Source of the DNA: Pseudomonadota bacterium
GTDB lineage: Bacteria > Pseudomonadota > Alphaproteobacteria > Rhizobiales > Hyphomicrobiaceae
Assembly (NCBI GenBank): GCA_023387235.1
Contig: JAEWIJ010000062.1
Coordinates: forward strand, 1-9,140
Reading direction: 5' to 3'
Length of the DNA stretch: 9,140 nucleotides
Of this stretch, positions 7,901-9,140 are shown in pieces. The first letter of the stretch is position 1, and every line of letters starts with the position of its first letter. The translations under genes and the position numbers were made by a program. The notes below the pieces were generated by a model. The model saw only the letters and a program-made list of their open reading frames with translations, was not told where the DNA came from and made no database searches.

Positions 7901-8078
7901 CGTGGTCGGCGGGCTCGCCGTTTCGCAGCTTCTGACGCTCTACATCACGCCGGCAGTCTATCTGTTGCTCGAGGAGTTCGGGACAAAGCTCGGCGCCGGA
8001 CGTCGCGAGGCCGCGCCTGCCGAGGAGATAGCCGAGACGCAGGAAAAGCCGGAGCCCGTCCGTACGGCTGCCGAGTAG
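4923..8078 (+). CDS. RND multidrug efflux transporter, HAE-1 family (MdtB/MdtC-like)
   Basis: A 1051-residue inner-membrane proton-driven pump, full length for the family. TM1 (about 11-30) follows the typical ISELCIRRPV start. The first periplasmic porter domain begins with QLPIAAIPKIDVPTITVSA. TM2-TM6 start near 335, with the proton-relay Asp pair D401/D402 in LALGFVVDDAIIVLENI. GFTVLSITISLIAVFIPILLMGG (432-454) is TM5. The second half repeats the layout: TM7 near 530-549, a second porter loop with the QDSF region, then LGILYESYVHP (876-886) and GIVKKNAIMMIDF (924-936), which carries the relay Lys K928. LLRFRPIMMTTMAALFG and LRQPLG close it. The sequence is closest to E. coli MdtC/MdtB as I recall them. 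Only one pump gene is present, where E. coli has both, so a homotrimer is likely. Substrates cannot be read from the sequence. GAGG (4912-4915) precedes the ATG. Confidence 0.96.
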   Translation: MKISELCIRRPVMTVLLMASIALAGLFAYRQLPIAAIPKIDVPTITVSARLPGASPDTMAVSVAAPLERQFSTIAGITNVTSSSVEGATTVTLEFTLDRDIDAAALDVQSAISVATRRLPDDLEEPPAFRKVNPADSPVIFLALTSETTPAAEINEFAETVMLPRLSTLPGVGEVTINGAQKRAVRIRYDFDALATRNISVEELRAAVSAIAGVGPLGSIRTDRQVYVLETKSAEATAAYFKPIVIAWRNGAPVRLQDVAQVLDSVEDDEAYAEYNGRRSIIISVRRQPDANTVAVTDAVRGMVPEFQSDLPPTVDLRILSDRSESIRDSVHDVEITLLITAVLVILVILAFLRNWRATIIPAFALPLSIIGTFAGMAYFGFSLDNVTLLALTLALGFVVDDAIIVLENIVRYIEEGMKPLEAAIKGSREIGFTVLSITISLIAVFIPILLMGGVVGRFFFSFAVTISLAIAFSGFIALTLTPMLCSRMLSDKDVHQDKTNFLSRAFEGGYAAMANGYRRTLDWSLRHRGLMLLLTLGTMVATGWAFATVKKGFMPTEDTSIIIVRTEAQPDIAFPAMLERQRQVAAAVLTDPDVLYINSNVARTSFNPTINRGSIFVQLKPRHAREGRATITEVQHRLRRKLAGVVGIRAFPVPLQNLRIGARSGASTYQYTLSGVDREALYEGAGRLAERLKVTPGFTDVTTDLDLGARQVSIDVDRDALARYGVTMDTVRSTLYSTFGTRKIATVYTAANDYSVIVEASKAYQLDPSVLNRVYLRASSGQLVRFDALARVTLGSGPIAVARQSQLPAVTVTFNLGPGFTLGEAVARMVEVERDVNMPASVHGQFAGTAQVFQDSFRDQPMLILAAVLTIYIVLGILYESYVHPITILSGLPSASLGALLTLIIFDVELTIIAMIGIILLIGIVKKNAIMMIDFAIEARSRGREPLEAIREACLLRFRPIMMTTMAALFGVLPIAVGWGAGAELRQPLGLAVVGGLAVSQLLTLYITPAVYLLLEEFGTKLGAGRREAAPAEEIAETQEKPEPVRTAAE

Positions 8079-8100
8079 CGAAGAGCGATGCGTCGCGCCG

Positions 8101-9140
8101 CTAATGCTCCCGGAAAGCGCGGACGAACGTGTCGGACAGCGGCTTCATGATGTATTCCAGGAACGTGCGCTCGTCCGTCTTTATGAAGACGTCGGCCGGC
8201 ATGCCGGGCGTCGGCCTGAAGTGCTCGATCTTGCTGCTCGCGCTCTCCTCGTCGAGCTGCACGCGTACGACGAACGTATCGCTGCGCGCTGCTTCCTTCG
8301 CGGCGTAGGGCTCGCGCTGTGCGACGGTGTCGGCCGAGAGATAGACGACCTTGCCATCGATCATCGGCGTCAGGCGCTGGTTGAGCGCGCTCAGCCGTAC
8401 CATGGCGCTCAGCCCTTCCTTGACGTGAACGACCTCCTTGGGATTGAGGCGCGCTTCGATGACCAGCTCGTCATTGAGGGGCAGCAGCTCGAGCACGACC
8501 GCACCCGCTGCGACAACGCCGCCCGTCGTGTTGTGCAACAGTCGCACGACGATACCGGCCACCGGCGCGCGAATCTCGATGCGCTCCATGACGTCGCGCG
8601 CGGCGCGAATCTGCTCGCGGACATCGTCGAGCTCGGTTTCCGTCGCGCGCAGATCTTCGAGCGACTTTTGCAGCGCCGCCGATCTGAGCTGCGCGATCTG
8701 CTGTTCGGCGCGCGACACGCGCTCGCGTGCATCGGCCGCCCGTGCCTGCAGGCTTGCAAGCTCACCTGCGAGGCCGGCTTCGGCGCGGCGGAGGGCAAGG
8801 ATCTCCGTTCTGCGCACGAGCTGGCGTTCGAGAAGTTCGGATTTGTCCTTGAGCTCCTGCGAAAAGAGCGCCATGCGCTCCTCCGTGGCGCGTGCCTGTG
8901 CTTTGTAGCCGCCGATGCTCTCCTGCAGGCCTGCAATCTCGCGCCTCAGGACAGCTTCCTCGTCGGTGATCTTGGCGCGACGCGCCTCGAGCTCGATGAC
9001 TTGGCTCCTGTAAATCGAGGCGACCTCCTCCCCGCCCTCGGCGAAATCGGCGTCAGCCGGTCGCGCAAAGTGCGTCTCGCCCCTGGCCTCGGCTTCGAGG
9101 CGCGCTTTCAGAATGACGAGACGGTGCCGCCGCAGGACGA
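8101..9140 (-). CDS. HlyD/PrtE-family type I secretion periplasmic adaptor (N-terminus outside the window)
   Basis: Membrane fusion protein that joins a type I secretion ABC transporter to a TolC-like channel. The frame is open from the right edge to the TAG at 8103-8101, giving 345 residues; roughly the first 100 (membrane anchor and first lipoyl half) lie outside. Helices rich in Glu, Arg, Gln and Leu fill the first part (about 5-195), broken near GEEVASIYRSQ, as expected for the coiled-coil hairpin. The second lipoyl half reads IEIRAPVAGIVVRLLHNTTGGVV, then VLELLPLNDELVIEARL. The beta-barrel follows, and the family's C-terminal signature PGMPADVFIKTDERTFLEYI closes it, with the usual KPLSDTFVRAFRE ending. 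It converges on the RND pump gene with 22 bases between stops, so it belongs to a separate leftward transcript. Its ABC transporter partner is probably just beyond the right edge. The internal ATG at 8874 is inside the coiled coil and is not the start. Confidence 0.94.
   Translation of the reverse strand, partial: VLRRHRLVILKARLEAEARGETHFARPADADFAEGGEEVASIYRSQVIELEARRAKITDEEAVLRREIAGLQESIGGYKAQARATEERMALFSQELKDKSELLERQLVRRTEILALRRAEAGLAGELASLQARAADARERVSRAEQQIAQLRSAALQKSLEDLRATETELDDVREQIRAARDVMERIEIRAPVAGIVVRLLHNTTGGVVAAGAVVLELLPLNDELVIEARLNPKEVVHVKEGLSAMVRLSALNQRLTPMIDGKVVYLSADTVAQREPYAAKEAARSDTFVVRVQLDEESASSKIEHFRPTPGMPADVFIKTDERTFLEYIMKPLSDTFVRAFREH

Noticed and set aside
8409..8936. Other open frames overlapping the type I secretion adaptor on both strands
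   Set aside because: Their translations are Arg/Ser-rich frame shadows; the HlyD-family frame, with its lipoyl half and C-terminal signature, accounts for the region.

Overview
The window is high-GC DNA whose codon use and protein families fit an alphaproteobacterium, most likely of the Hyphomicrobiales (rhizobial) group. The best pointer is the TonB-dependent receptor. After its signal peptide it has a short 'LPGLVVE' box, then a Pro/Ala-rich linker before the plug, an arrangement I associate with receptors of that order. This placement is inference from protein style, not from a marker gene.

Layout, left to right. (1) Bases 1-2060, minus strand: a two-gene unit. A small secreted DUF2946 protein (2060-1677) is followed by a FecA-like TonB-dependent outer-membrane receptor (1599 to beyond the left edge). 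This looks like a metal or metal-chelate uptake unit. (2) Bases 2061-2216: a divergent intergenic region. (3) Bases 2217-3329, plus strand: a complete class II histone-deacetylase-like zinc amidohydrolase. (4) Bases 3330-3558: a 229-base non-coding stretch with unusually dense inverted repeats and an A8 run. It could be a structured leader of the pump operon or a small RNA locus. (5) Bases 3559-8078, plus strand: an RND efflux operon, with a periplasmic adaptor (MdtA/AcrA type) and a single inner-membrane pump close to MdtB/MdtC. No outer-membrane channel gene is present. (6) Bases 8101-9140, minus strand, convergent: the C-terminal three quarters of a type I secretion HlyD/PrtE-family adaptor that runs off the right edge.

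The window is mostly envelope transport: import through the outer membrane on the left, multidrug or metabolite efflux in the middle, protein export on the right. The cytoplasmic deacetylase lies between them as a separate gene. All reading frames seen are intact. No insertion sequence, tRNA, rRNA, CRISPR array or phage gene is visible. No clear novel multi-gene system emerges. The least explained piece is the structured intergenic region at 3348-3558, followed by the DUF2946-receptor pairing.
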